Positions 1 to 5,817 of a stretch of DNA of 10,465 nt are shown here, in pieces. The stretch's first letter is position 1, and each line of letters begins with the position of its first letter. Source of the DNA: Sulfurovum sp. (GTDB lineage: Bacteria; Campylobacterota; Campylobacteria; Campylobacterales; Sulfurovaceae); assembly GCA_026983895.1 (NCBI GenBank), contig JALSTF010000168.1, forward strand, positions 1 through 10,465, written 5' to 3'. A program made the position numbers and the translations under genes. Under the pieces are notes generated by a model. The model did no database searches, had not been told where the DNA came from, and worked only from the letters and a program-made list of their open reading frames with translations.

Positions 1-1
1 T

Positions 2-1147
2 GTACGTAATATCCTGGAAACGGAGGTCACTGTCGACGGGCATACCCTTACGATATTCTCCAACCACTGGAAGTCCAAAAGCCGCAAAGGATATGAGAGC
101 AAACGTATCGCGTGTGCAAAAGTGCTCAAAAAGCGCATTGATGCGATGCCGGCAGGGAAAGAGTATTTGATCGTCGGCGATCTCAATAGCAATTACGATG
201 CCCATATGACACTGCCCAAAAAACTGAACGATACAGAGGGAAGGACAGGGCTCAACCATGTGCTGCATACTGTCGAGAACAATGTACTTTTGAGTAAAAA
301 GCAGATGCTGAACGCACCGAGAGGGTGGCACTACGACCTCTGGAATGAACTGCCTTTCAAGGAACGCTGGAGCCATAAATTCTACGGACATCGAAGCACA
401 CTTGACCATATCCTTCTGCCTGCTTCCCTGTTCGACGGAAAAGGGATCGATTATGTCAATGGGAGTTTCGGTGTCTTTCGGGACAAGCCGTTGATGACTT
501 CAAGGGGACGCATCAACCATTGGGAGATCAAGCATGGGAAACATACCGGTAAAGGATATTCCGACCATCTCCCCGTCTTTGCCCGATTCGATACCAGACC
601 GTATGTTGCATCGTCTAACGATGATATAAAAAAAGCGGTGAAAGGGACAATAGAGGATCTTTACGGACAAAAGCATCTTGAACAGCCGGTTGTGCTTGAA
701 AATGTGGTCGTTGTGCTTAAGAGAGGCCGTTACGCAGTACTCAAGCAGTCCCCCAAAGGGCGCGGTATCTTCGTCTTTGGTGCAGTACAGGATATGCATG
801 AGGGAAAGCAGTATGATATCAAGGTTCAGGAGATATCTGTCTATCAAGGACTCAAAGAGATCACCGCACTGGTCAGGCTGAAGGAAAAGGGTACAGTATC
901 GCTTGAGCCCTATTATGCACCGCTTTCCATTCTTCGTCAGAATGAAGTCGTAAGGAATATAGAAGGGATCTACAAAAAGGGATATGTATATGTGGATGGA
1001 AAAAGCATACCGCTTTACTTCAAAAATCGAAAACTCACACCGAAAAACGGCTCGAAAATAAAGATAGCCTATGCGCATATTGGGTATTATAAGAAATTAC
1101 AGCTGGTGATCTACAGCAAAAAAGATTTTCAGATCATAGGAGAATAA
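2..1147 (+). CDS. Endonuclease/exonuclease/phosphatase (EEP) family protein with C-terminal OB-like domain, 5'-truncated
   Basis: The reading frame is open from base 2, so this is the C-terminal 381 residues of a longer protein whose start lies left of the window. A GTG at 122 could be mistaken for a start, but the upstream in-frame codons encode the family motif NHWKSK (window residues 21-26). Further EEP motifs are GDLN (Asp60, Asn62), STLDH (about residues 132-136) and the catalytic SDH (His189), so the metal-dependent phosphodiesterase half is intact as far as it is visible. Known family members cut DNA, RNA or phosphoesters; the substrate here cannot be told. After the SDH motif come about 190 further residues. 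Part of this (roughly 230-290) reads like a small beta-barrel of the OB type, with GIFVFG followed by a GKQYDIKV...YQGLKEIT pattern seen in OB domains appended to extracellular nucleases. That domain call is inferred from pattern only. hemJ follows after 3 bases, so the two are probably co-transcribed. Confidence 0.85.
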   Translation, partial: VRNILETEVTVDGHTLTIFSNHWKSKSRKGYESKRIACAKVLKKRIDAMPAGKEYLIVGDLNSNYDAHMTLPKKLNDTEGRTGLNHVLHTVENNVLLSKKQMLNAPRGWHYDLWNELPFKERWSHKFYGHRSTLDHILLPASLFDGKGIDYVNGSFGVFRDKPLMTSRGRINHWEIKHGKHTGKGYSDHLPVFARFDTRPYVASSNDDIKKAVKGTIEDLYGQKHLEQPVVLENVVVVLKRGRYAVLKQSPKGRGIFVFGAVQDMHEGKQYDIKVQEISVYQGLKEITALVRLKEKGTVSLEPYYAPLSILRQNEVVRNIEGIYKKGYVYVDGKSIPLYFKNRKLTPKNGSKIKIAYAHIGYYKKLQLVIYSKKDFQIIGE

Positions 1148-1150
1148 CAG

Positions 1151-1585
1151 ATGGCATATTATACTTGGATATTGGCGTTTCATGTGATGAGTTTTACGAG
1201 TTGGATGGCGATGCTTTTCTATCTTCCCAGGCTTTTCATTTACCACAGGGAACATGCAGACAACAAAGCATTTGGTGAAGTGGTCGAGGTACAGGAGTAC
1301 AAACTCTATACCTATATCGGCGTTCCGGCCATGTGGGCGACCATCCTCTCGGGCGGGCTTATGCTTTACCTCAACCCCGGTATCTTTCAGAGCGGAGGAT
1401 GGATGCATGCCAAACTTTTCTTTGTGGCTTTGTTGATCGCATACAGTTTTTCACTCAATATGATACGCAAAAAACTGATCACCGACCCTTACTATAAAAG
1501 CGGGAAATATTTCAGATTCTACAATGAAGTTCCGACACTGCTGATGATCTTTATTGTGATCATGGTCGTGGTCAAACCGTTTTAA
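1151..1585 (+). CDS. hemJ: HemJ-type protoporphyrinogen IX oxidase (UPF0093/CopD-like membrane protein)
   Basis: This 144-residue inner-membrane protein has the usual HemJ length and motifs. It has an N-terminal helix with His11 followed by SWMAMLFYLPRLFIYH (17-32), then the VQEYKLY stretch (47-53), a GGWMHAKL motif (82-89) and the C-terminal NEVPTLL...VVVKPF signature (125-144). Hydrophobicity gives four transmembrane helices. HemJ oxidises protoporphyrinogen IX to protoporphyrin IX in the late heme pathway and is the usual enzyme for this step in Campylobacterota. An AGGAG ribosome site at 1138-1142 precedes the ATG by 8 bases and sits inside the end of the upstream nuclease gene, so translation is probably coupled. 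One oddity: residue 99 in AYSF is Ser, where the homologues I recall usually have His after the Tyr. The stop is followed directly by the promoter of the next gene. Confidence 0.9.
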   Translation: MAYYTWILAFHVMSFTSWMAMLFYLPRLFIYHREHADNKAFGEVVEVQEYKLYTYIGVPAMWATILSGGLMLYLNPGIFQSGGWMHAKLFFVALLIAYSFSLNMIRKKLITDPYYKSGKYFRFYNEVPTLLMIFIVIMVVVKPF

Positions 1586-1607
1586 TCAATGAAACTAAAT
1601 TATTTTG

Positions 1608-1616
1608 TGTTATAAT
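1608..1616 (+). promoter_or_regulatory. Extended -10 promoter (TGTTATAAT) for the DUF2231 gene
   Basis: TATAAT at 1611-1616 is preceded by TG at 1608-1609, an extended -10 element, and sits in T-rich DNA as in epsilonproteobacterial sigma-70 promoters, which have little -35 conservation. The expected start is near 1623, giving a leader of about 29 bases to the ATG at 1652. An AAGGA ribosome site lies at 1641-1645. Confidence 0.65.
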
Positions 1617-1651
1617 CGTTTTATTCAAAACAAAGATTCAAAGGATTAACT

Positions 1652-2458
1652 ATGGAATTACCAGCACTCAAACTACCGCAAATCAATTTGCCGTTCGACA
1701 TCCCTGTCCTGCTTCACCCGCCTATAGACCATTTTGTGATAGCGATACCGATCCTTGTCCTGATCATTGAGATCATCAACCTTTTTGCGAAGAAAAAAGC
1801 GATCGGTGTGATCTCTTTCGTTCTTCTTGTCATTGGCATGGTCGCAGCGATCGCTGCGTATTTGACGGGTACGGTAGACGGTAAAGAAGCATTTGATGCA
1901 CTGACACAGGCCGGGCAGTCCGAATTGAAAGAACACAAGCTTCTGGGAACCTATTTGATGCTGGCATCAACCGTGGTGGTCCTGTTTAAACTGCTTTCGG
2001 CCATGATACAGAGAGGCTTGATGAAAGCACTTTTCCTCCTGGTCCTTGTTGTATTTGTCGCAGGCATACTCAAACAGGGTAAAGACGGCGGTGAACTTGT
2101 GTACAAATACGGTGCGAATGTGGAGCGCGTTGCAGATCTTGACAGTGATCTTTTTGATGCGAATGAAGAACTCGACGATTTGAAAGACCAGATGAAATCG
2201 GCTTCTGAAAAAGCGGCACAAAAAGTCGAAGCGGCAAAAGAAACTGTAAAGAAGGCGGCTTCAGCGGCGGTTGAAAAAAGTACCGAAGTGTTGGAAAGTG
2301 CAAAGAAAAGTGCTGCCGAAGCAGCAGAGACTGTGAAAGAAAAAAGTGCTGATGCTGTAGATGCGGTCAAAGAAAAGGCCGCTGAGGTAAAAGAAGATAT
2401 CACCACTTCTTCTCCCAAGACTGAAGCTGTTGAACCAACGACAGCACCGGCAGAGTAA
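1652..2458 (+). CDS. DUF2231-type four-helix membrane protein with Ala/Lys/Glu-rich helical tail
   Basis: The 268-residue protein has two parts. Residues 1-145 contain four likely membrane helices (about 27-46, 52-72, 97-120 and 123-140). A His-containing entry motif, HPPIDHF (22-28), and His95 in a KEHKLLG stretch match the pattern of DUF2231 proteins, where conserved histidines at helix ends have been suggested to hold heme or metal. The function of that family is not established. Residues about 160-250 form a continuous amphipathic helix rich in Ala, Lys, Glu and Ser, with short repeating units such as AAETVKEK and DAVKEKAAEV, reminiscent of LEA or apolipoprotein-like helices. A Thr/Pro-rich end follows. 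The gene has its own promoter and ribosome site (AAGGA, 1641-1645) and so appears separate from hemJ. Its tail probably faces the cytoplasm if the N-terminus does, but topology was not computed. Confidence 0.75.
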   Translation: MELPALKLPQINLPFDIPVLLHPPIDHFVIAIPILVLIIEIINLFAKKKAIGVISFVLLVIGMVAAIAAYLTGTVDGKEAFDALTQAGQSELKEHKLLGTYLMLASTVVVLFKLLSAMIQRGLMKALFLLVLVVFVAGILKQGKDGGELVYKYGANVERVADLDSDLFDANEELDDLKDQMKSASEKAAQKVEAAKETVKKAASAAVEKSTEVLESAKKSAAEAAETVKEKSADAVDAVKEKAAEVKEDITTSSPKTEAVEPTTAPAE

Positions 2459-2486
2459 CTCTTTTCAGGAGTATTCAAAATGTCCT

Positions 2487-2840
2487 TTAGGAGGACCCAT
2501 CTCCGCTGTTGTCATCCTCAAGTTCATATGTTTCTCTGCCCTCGACGCGCTTAAGGGTAGAGAGGTATTTAGCCATTTCTACAATCTCTTCATCACTCAG
2601 TCCCTGCGCAAAAGAAACCATGATGTTGCCAAAAGCTGTACGTGTTTTTCCCTGTTTGAGGTTCTTAAGCCTTTGAAGAATGACTTTTTCTCTCAGTCCC
2701 TGAAGTCGGGGAGAAGCTCCGATGCCTTCACCGTAAAGCCCATGGCACCCCTGGCATCCGTTTTTCAGATACACTCCCTCCATGGTTTCATTTGCAGTTA
2801 TCTGCACCAATATAAATATAATAAAGAGCAGGTATTTCAT
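2487..2840 (-). CDS. Small periplasmic class I cytochrome c
   Basis: This 117-residue protein starts with a hydrophobic signal peptide (about residues 1-16, probable cut after ITA). It has one heme-attachment motif, CQGCH (Cys29, Cys32, His33), and a plausible distal ligand Met74 in NIMVSFAQGLSDEE, followed by the helix EEIVEMAKYL typical of monoheme c-type cytochromes of the c-553 type. The mature protein of about 100 residues ends in an acidic, Gly/Ser-rich tail (ELEDDNSGDGSS). It should act as a soluble electron carrier in the periplasm; its redox partners are not evident here. On the - strand an AAAGGAG ribosome site (2855-2849) precedes the ATG by 8 bases. It is transcribed divergently from the PilJ/kinase operon, across a region holding an FNR-type palindrome, and converges on the DUF2231 gene with 28 bases between the stops. 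Confidence 0.88.
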   Translation of the reverse strand: MKYLLFIIFILVQITANETMEGVYLKNGCQGCHGLYGEGIGASPRLQGLREKVILQRLKNLKQGKTRTAFGNIMVSFAQGLSDEEIVEMAKYLSTLKRVEGRETYELEDDNSGDGSS

Positions 2841-2898
2841 CTCTGGGTCTCCTTTCGTTTGAAAATTTTACACCATACTGTCAAAATATCATACAAAA

Positions 2899-2904
2899 AT
2901 TATA
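2899..2904 (-). promoter_or_regulatory. Candidate -10 box for the cytochrome c gene
   Basis: On the - strand this hexamer reads TATAAT. The expected start near 2892 would give a leader of about 50 bases to the ATG at 2840. The FNR-type palindrome at 2908-2921 lies only 3 bases upstream and would cover the -35 region, so binding there should block rather than help this promoter. Other weak -10-like hexamers exist in this AT-rich stretch, so the assignment is tentative. Confidence 0.4.
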
Positions 2905-2907
2905 TTT

Positions 2908-2921
2908 TTGATATATATCAA
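2908..2921. promoter_or_regulatory. FNR-type operator, perfect 14-base palindrome
   Basis: The sequence TTGATATATATCAA matches the classical FNR consensus TTGAT-N4-ATCAA at every fixed position. It sits between the divergent cytochrome c gene and the PilJ/kinase operon. There are 22 bases between its right edge and the rightward TATAAT at 2944-2949, which places its centre at -41.5 relative to the predicted start (2956), the standard class II activator position. Campylobacterota carry several Crp/Fnr-family regulators (for example NssR types, which prefer a different core), so which protein binds is unknown. AT-rich DNA makes chance palindromes commoner, but the exact spacing supports a real site. 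Confidence 0.6.
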
Positions 2922-2943
2922 CTATATAAGAGTATTTGAATTA

Positions 2944-2949
2944 TATAAT
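2944..2949 (+). promoter_or_regulatory. Candidate FNR-dependent promoter P1 (-10 TATAAT)
   Basis: TATAAT lies 22 bases right of the FNR-type palindrome with no good -35 hexamer, as expected for a class II activated promoter. The predicted start is near base 2956, giving a leader of about 207 bases to the PilJ operon start at 3163. Confidence 0.45.
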
Positions 2950-2957
2950 AAAAAAAG

Positions 2958-2996
2958 ATGAGTAGTTTATTTAATTTGAAAAAAGACCTTACTCAT
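2958..2996 (+). repeat. Inverted repeat at the start of the P1 leader
   Basis: ATGAGTA (2958-2964) is the reverse complement of TACTCAT (2990-2996), with a 25-base AT-rich loop. It would form a weak hairpin at the very 5' end of a transcript from P1. It also covers the ATG of a 30-codon open frame (2958-3050) that has no clear ribosome site. Confidence 0.35.
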
Positions 2997-3014
2997 TTGG
3001 ATAAAAGTTCTTTC

Positions 3015-3044
3015 TTGAGCCATAAAAACAAAAGATGTTATAAT
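3015..3044 (+). promoter_or_regulatory. Promoter P2 of the PilJ/kinase operon
   Basis: A TTGAGC hexamer (3015-3020) and TATAAT (3039-3044) are separated by 18 bases. TG at 3036-3037 makes the -10 an extended TGTTATAAT, identical to the core at the DUF2231 promoter in this window. The predicted start is near 3051, with a leader of about 112 bases. This could give basal expression alongside the FNR-type P1. Confidence 0.6.
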
Positions 3045-3061
3045 TGGTAGGCAAGAAAGTA

Positions 3062-3095
3062 GGCATTTTAGAAGATTTTTTTTCTCAAAAATGCC
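3062..3095 (+). repeat. Leader hairpin 1
   Basis: GGCATTTTAGAA (3062-3073) can pair with TTCT (3082-3085) plus AAAATGCC (3088-3095), giving a 12-base-pair stem with a 2-base bulge and an 8-base loop (GATTTTTT). It starts about 11 bases after the predicted P2 start. No U-run follows the 3' arm, so it does not look like an intrinsic terminator; an mRNA stability or regulatory structure is possible. Confidence 0.5.
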
Positions 3096-3107
3096 ATGTA
3101 CAACCTG

Positions 3108-3130
3108 TTTTGATTTCTATAAAATCAAAA
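3108..3130 (+). repeat. Leader hairpin 2, perfect 9-base inverted repeat
   Basis: TTTTGATTT (3108-3116) and AAATCAAAA (3122-3130) are exact reverse complements around a CTATA loop. It could act as an RNA hairpin or as a DNA operator. The arms contain TTGAT and ATCAA, the same half-sites as the FNR-type box upstream, but spaced 9 instead of 4 bases, so it is not a normal FNR site. It lies about 20 bases upstream of the ribosome site of the first PilJ gene. Confidence 0.5.
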
Positions 3131-3150
3131 TGAAACACTCAAATAAAAGA

Positions 3151-3157
3151 GAAGGAG
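3151..3157 (+). promoter_or_regulatory. Ribosome binding site deciding the first PilJ start
   Basis: GAAGGAG ends 5 bases before the ATG at 3163. An earlier in-frame ATG at 3091 has no such site and lies in the 3' arm of leader hairpin 1, so 3163 is chosen. Confidence 0.8.
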
Positions 3158-3162
3158 TTCAT

Positions 3163-3945
3163 ATGATTGATGTGATAAGAGTATGCAGGAACCTGTTTTT
3201 TGTATTTCTGCTATTTGGGAGTTCACTGTTTGCCATTGAGATTGCCAACCTGTCACAGGCAGTAGATGTTGCAGGGAAACAAAGGATGTATACGCAGCGA
3301 ATGCTGAAAGATTATGCCATGATAGGTTTGCAGAACAAGTTCGGAAATCCTACAGATGACTTGAAAAAGATCATGACGAATTTTGAGAATCACCTGGATT
3401 CTCTGATACAGTTCAATAAAGATCCTGCAACAGAAGAGAGTCTGAAAAAGGTAAAAACAATGTGGGGGCCTATCAAAGAAGCTTTGCAGGAACCGCCCAG
3501 CAAAGAGAAAGCAGGGAAAATGCAGGAAGATCTCGAAGCACTGCTGAAGCAGTCCAATGAAGCTGTCGGGCTTTTCGCCAAACAGACAGGCAAGAAATCC
3601 GGAGAGATCATCAATATTTCAGGAAGGCAGCGTATGCTTTCCCAGCGTATGGCAAGCCTTTATATGCTGAAAGTCTGGGGTGTGAACGATCCGCAGTTCA
3701 AAAAGAAGATGGATCAGTCTATGAAACTGTTCAAGGATTCACTCGATACATTGATGAAATCCGATATGAACACACCGAAGATCACTGCTTTGCTCAAAAG
3801 TGCTGAAAGATCGTTCAAGTTTTTTGAGATCATGAACAAATCCAGTTCCAAATTCATTCCGGCACTGATCTACAAAAAGTCCAATGACATTTTAAAAGAT
3901 ATGAATACGGCTACAGGCCTGTATGCAGCGCAAGAGAAAAAGTAG
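3163..3945 (+). CDS. Exported PilJ-domain (NarX P-box-like) protein 1
   Basis: This 260-residue protein has a signal peptide (hydrophobic residues 11-24, probable cut after SLFA) and no further membrane helix, so it should be a soluble periplasmic protein. It has two P-box-like motifs, DVAGKQRMYTQRM (35-47) and NISGRQRMLSQRM (151-163), each heading a helical bundle half; the central arginines Arg41 and Arg157 are 116 residues apart. Such motifs define the PilJ N-terminal domain and resemble the P-box of NarX, where an Arg at the matching position contacts nitrate. The NarX Lys two residues before the Gly is Val or Ile here, so ligand identity is open. It shares the two-box plan and a similar C-terminal helix (FIPALIYKKSNDI) with the next two proteins. 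The start at 3163 has a good ribosome site and gives a proper signal peptide, unlike the in-frame ATG at 3091. It is the first gene of the kinase operon. Confidence 0.85.
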   Translation: MIDVIRVCRNLFFVFLLFGSSLFAIEIANLSQAVDVAGKQRMYTQRMLKDYAMIGLQNKFGNPTDDLKKIMTNFENHLDSLIQFNKDPATEESLKKVKTMWGPIKEALQEPPSKEKAGKMQEDLEALLKQSNEAVGLFAKQTGKKSGEIINISGRQRMLSQRMASLYMLKVWGVNDPQFKKKMDQSMKLFKDSLDTLMKSDMNTPKITALLKSAERSFKFFEIMNKSSSKFIPALIYKKSNDILKDMNTATGLYAAQEKK

Positions 3946-3957
3946 GAAAGGTAGAAA

Positions 3958-4782
3958 ATGAAAAAAGTATGGATAAAAAATATAAGTATTGCAGCAGCAG
4001 CGGCAGTATTGATGTCAGGTACTGCGTATGCAGAAACTGCGGCCCCGGCTGCTTCGGCAGTGACCAATAAAGCGGCGATCGCGGATATCGTAAAACTGAT
4101 CGATGTGGCCGGAAGACAGAGAATGCTTTCCCAGCGTATTGCAAAAGACTATCTTTATGCAGGAGAAAAAATCGCTACAGCCAAAGCGAACAAGCAGCTC
4201 AAAGCTTCACTCAAAGAATTGGTCTCTGCACACAAAGTATTGAAAGACTCCATCAATGATCCTGAAATCCAGAACCTGCTCTCTTTTGTTGAGCTGAGTA
4301 TTGAAGATTTCAAGAGTACGGCTAATGAACCATTCAATCTTGATAATGCCCAGCTTATTATCGACCTGAGTGAATCGATGCTGGAAGGCAGCCAGTATGT
4401 AGTGAATTCACTGAAAGCAAAAGTCAAAGTCAAAGAATCTGCGATTGTCGGAAAATCAGGCAAACAGAGAATGCTGGCACAGCGTATTGCAAAATACTAT
4501 ATTGCCTATCAGGCGGGGATCAAAGACAAGAATACTGTTGATCAGATGAAGGCAGCCGTTGCGGAGTTCTCCTCGGCACACAAGGCGCTGATGGCCAATC
4601 CGGCAAATACACCGGAGATCAATCGGCAACTTCACGGTATCGACAGGCTGTGGAAGATCGTGTATAAATTCTATTTGAATATAGAAAAAGGCGGATTGCC
4701 TCTGATCGTATTTAATACAACAGACGATATTACGAAGAAAATGAACAAGATCACAGAACTGTACGTCGAACTTTATAAGTAA
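3958..4782 (+). CDS. Exported PilJ-domain (NarX P-box-like) protein 2
   Basis: This 274-residue protein has a clear signal peptide (positive start, Ala-rich core, cut after AYA at residue 25) and an Ala-rich spacer, then an all-helical body. P-box-like motifs are DVAGRQRMLSQRI (49-61, Arg55) and GKSGKQRMLAQRI (165-177, Arg171), again 116 residues apart. In the second box Lys166 and Arg171 line up with the Lys and Arg of the E. coli NarX P-box (K-A-G-S-L-R), making it the most NarX-like box of the three proteins. A Leu/Glu-rich helix follows each box. The C-terminal helix (LPLIVFNTTDDITKKMNKI) matches that of protein 1. The gene starts 12 bases after the previous stop with an AGGAAAGG ribosome site. 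A ligand-binding partner for the downstream kinase is inferred from family and operon position; no direct evidence for the ligand exists. Confidence 0.87.
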   Translation: MKKVWIKNISIAAAAAVLMSGTAYAETAAPAASAVTNKAAIADIVKLIDVAGRQRMLSQRIAKDYLYAGEKIATAKANKQLKASLKELVSAHKVLKDSINDPEIQNLLSFVELSIEDFKSTANEPFNLDNAQLIIDLSESMLEGSQYVVNSLKAKVKVKESAIVGKSGKQRMLAQRIAKYYIAYQAGIKDKNTVDQMKAAVAEFSSAHKALMANPANTPEINRQLHGIDRLWKIVYKFYLNIEKGGLPLIVFNTTDDITKKMNKITELYVELYK

Positions 4783-4792
4783 AGGAAAGACC

Positions 4793-5806
4793 ATGAAACA
4801 TTTCCTTTATCTGGCTCTGGTACTGTTGACTGTCGGCGCTGGAACGCTGGCGGCCAGCCAGCATACCAAGCATACGGGTACGAAAAAGAAACATAAAGTG
4901 CAGCAGCACAAAAAGCACAAAGCCAAAAAAACGGTCCAAAAGGGATCTGTGAAGAAGAAAAAACAGATCGTAACGTCGGCAAAAAAAAGTGCTGCGGCGT
5001 CAGCACTGGCTTCCACATCCGCCCAAATACCTTCCGCGCAAAATGACAACAATGTCTCAGCACAGACAGTGAGCACCGCCCAAAAAGCGGAGCAAAAAAA
5101 TACAGTGGTGACACGGGGAGATATCAAGATCCTTGAAGCAACGGAGAATATACGTTTCTTAAGTCAGCAGATCGTAAAGGAATACCTTCTTTTATTTAAA
5201 GCGCCACGGAAGGATGTGGTCAAAGAAAGGCTGAAAAGCGAGCTGGTTGCATTGAGCAACAATCTGAGAGTCATTGGGGCAACGACCAAAGACAGCGATA
5301 CAAAAGATATCCTGGAATTTTTGGCATACAGCAAGGATCAAATAGCGCAGATCTTTACCGAATCGCTCAAACCGGAGCAGGCAGCCTTGATGCTGGATTA
5401 CAGTGAAACACTGCTTGAGGGTGCAGATTCCATTGCTGCAGCACATGCATATGATTTTACGAAGGAAGAACAAATGCTGATGACGGCCAAGAAGATGGAA
5501 TATCTGATGGAACGTATCATGAAATACTATATGGCTCTGCATACAGGCTTTGACAATCCTACCAACAGAGAACAGATGCATGAGGCTATAGCCAAGTTCA
5601 GCCAAAACCTGCAGCAGGTTGAGGCGTATCCTTATCCGAAAAAGATCGGAAAAATAAGAAATGAAGTCACAAAAGCGTGGTGGGAGAACGGTATGTACCT
5701 TGGAAAGACCGATACACTTTTCATTCCGGCATTGATGCTGCTCTCCACGGCACACATAGAAGCATTGATCACAAAGATCGCTTTGTTCCATAATCAAAAT
5801 CAGTAA
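4793..5806 (+). CDS. Divergent exported PilJ-like protein 3 with Lys-rich N-terminal segment
   Basis: This 337-residue protein has a signal peptide (cut about after TLA, residue 20), followed by a strongly basic, low-complexity segment (about 24-66, rich in Lys and His) and an Ala/Ser/Gln-rich linker to about residue 105. The remaining 230 residues follow the plan of the two upstream proteins. Box 1 is degenerate (EATENIRFLSQQI, with Arg121 kept but Gly and the second Arg lost). Box 2 (TAKKMEYLMERI) has Glu236 where the central Arg would be, 115 residues later. The C-terminal helix FIPALMLLSTAHIEAL matches protein 1 closely. It is therefore a diverged paralogue, perhaps with a structural or regulatory rather than ligand-binding role. 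The gene follows the previous stop by 10 bases (AAAGGA ribosome site at 4781-4786, overlapping that stop) and precedes the kinase by 11. Confidence 0.75.
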   Translation: MKHFLYLALVLLTVGAGTLAASQHTKHTGTKKKHKVQQHKKHKAKKTVQKGSVKKKKQIVTSAKKSAAASALASTSAQIPSAQNDNNVSAQTVSTAQKAEQKNTVVTRGDIKILEATENIRFLSQQIVKEYLLLFKAPRKDVVKERLKSELVALSNNLRVIGATTKDSDTKDILEFLAYSKDQIAQIFTESLKPEQAALMLDYSETLLEGADSIAAAHAYDFTKEEQMLMTAKKMEYLMERIMKYYMALHTGFDNPTNREQMHEAIAKFSQNLQQVEAYPYPKKIGKIRNEVTKAWWENGMYLGKTDTLFIPALMLLSTAHIEALITKIALFHNQNQ

Positions 5807-5817
5807 AAGGCAGCAGT

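Noticed and set aside
122..1147. GTG at 122 as the start of the EEP nuclease
   Set aside because: The frame is open to the window edge and the upstream codons encode the conserved NHWKSK motif, so the gene begins outside the window.
2482..2496. GTCCT-TTAGG-AGGAC inverted repeat between the convergent DUF2231 and cytochrome genes as a terminator
   Set aside because: The stem is only 5 base pairs, it spans the cytochrome stop codon, and no T-run follows on either strand.
2430..2939. Plus-strand open frame of 169 codons across the cytochrome region
   Set aside because: It is antisense to a clear cytochrome c with CXXCH and signal peptide, has no recognisable motifs, and starts inside the DUF2231 gene.
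3091..3162. In-frame upstream ATG that would extend PilJ protein 1 by 24 residues
   Set aside because: It has no ribosome site, lies in the 3' arm of a hairpin, and would put a polar Cys- and Lys-containing stretch before the signal peptide; the ATG at 3163 has GAAGGAG 5 bases upstream.
2841..3162. CRISPR array, tRNA or insertion-sequence remnant in the AT-rich intergenic region
   Set aside because: I saw no direct repeats with spacers, no cloverleaf pattern and no transposase fragment; the inverted repeats fit promoter and leader elements better.
4862..4990. Lys-rich A-rich stretch as a frameshift or slippage site
   Set aside because: The frame continues without interruption into the PilJ-like body, so there is no sign of a broken gene or programmed shift.
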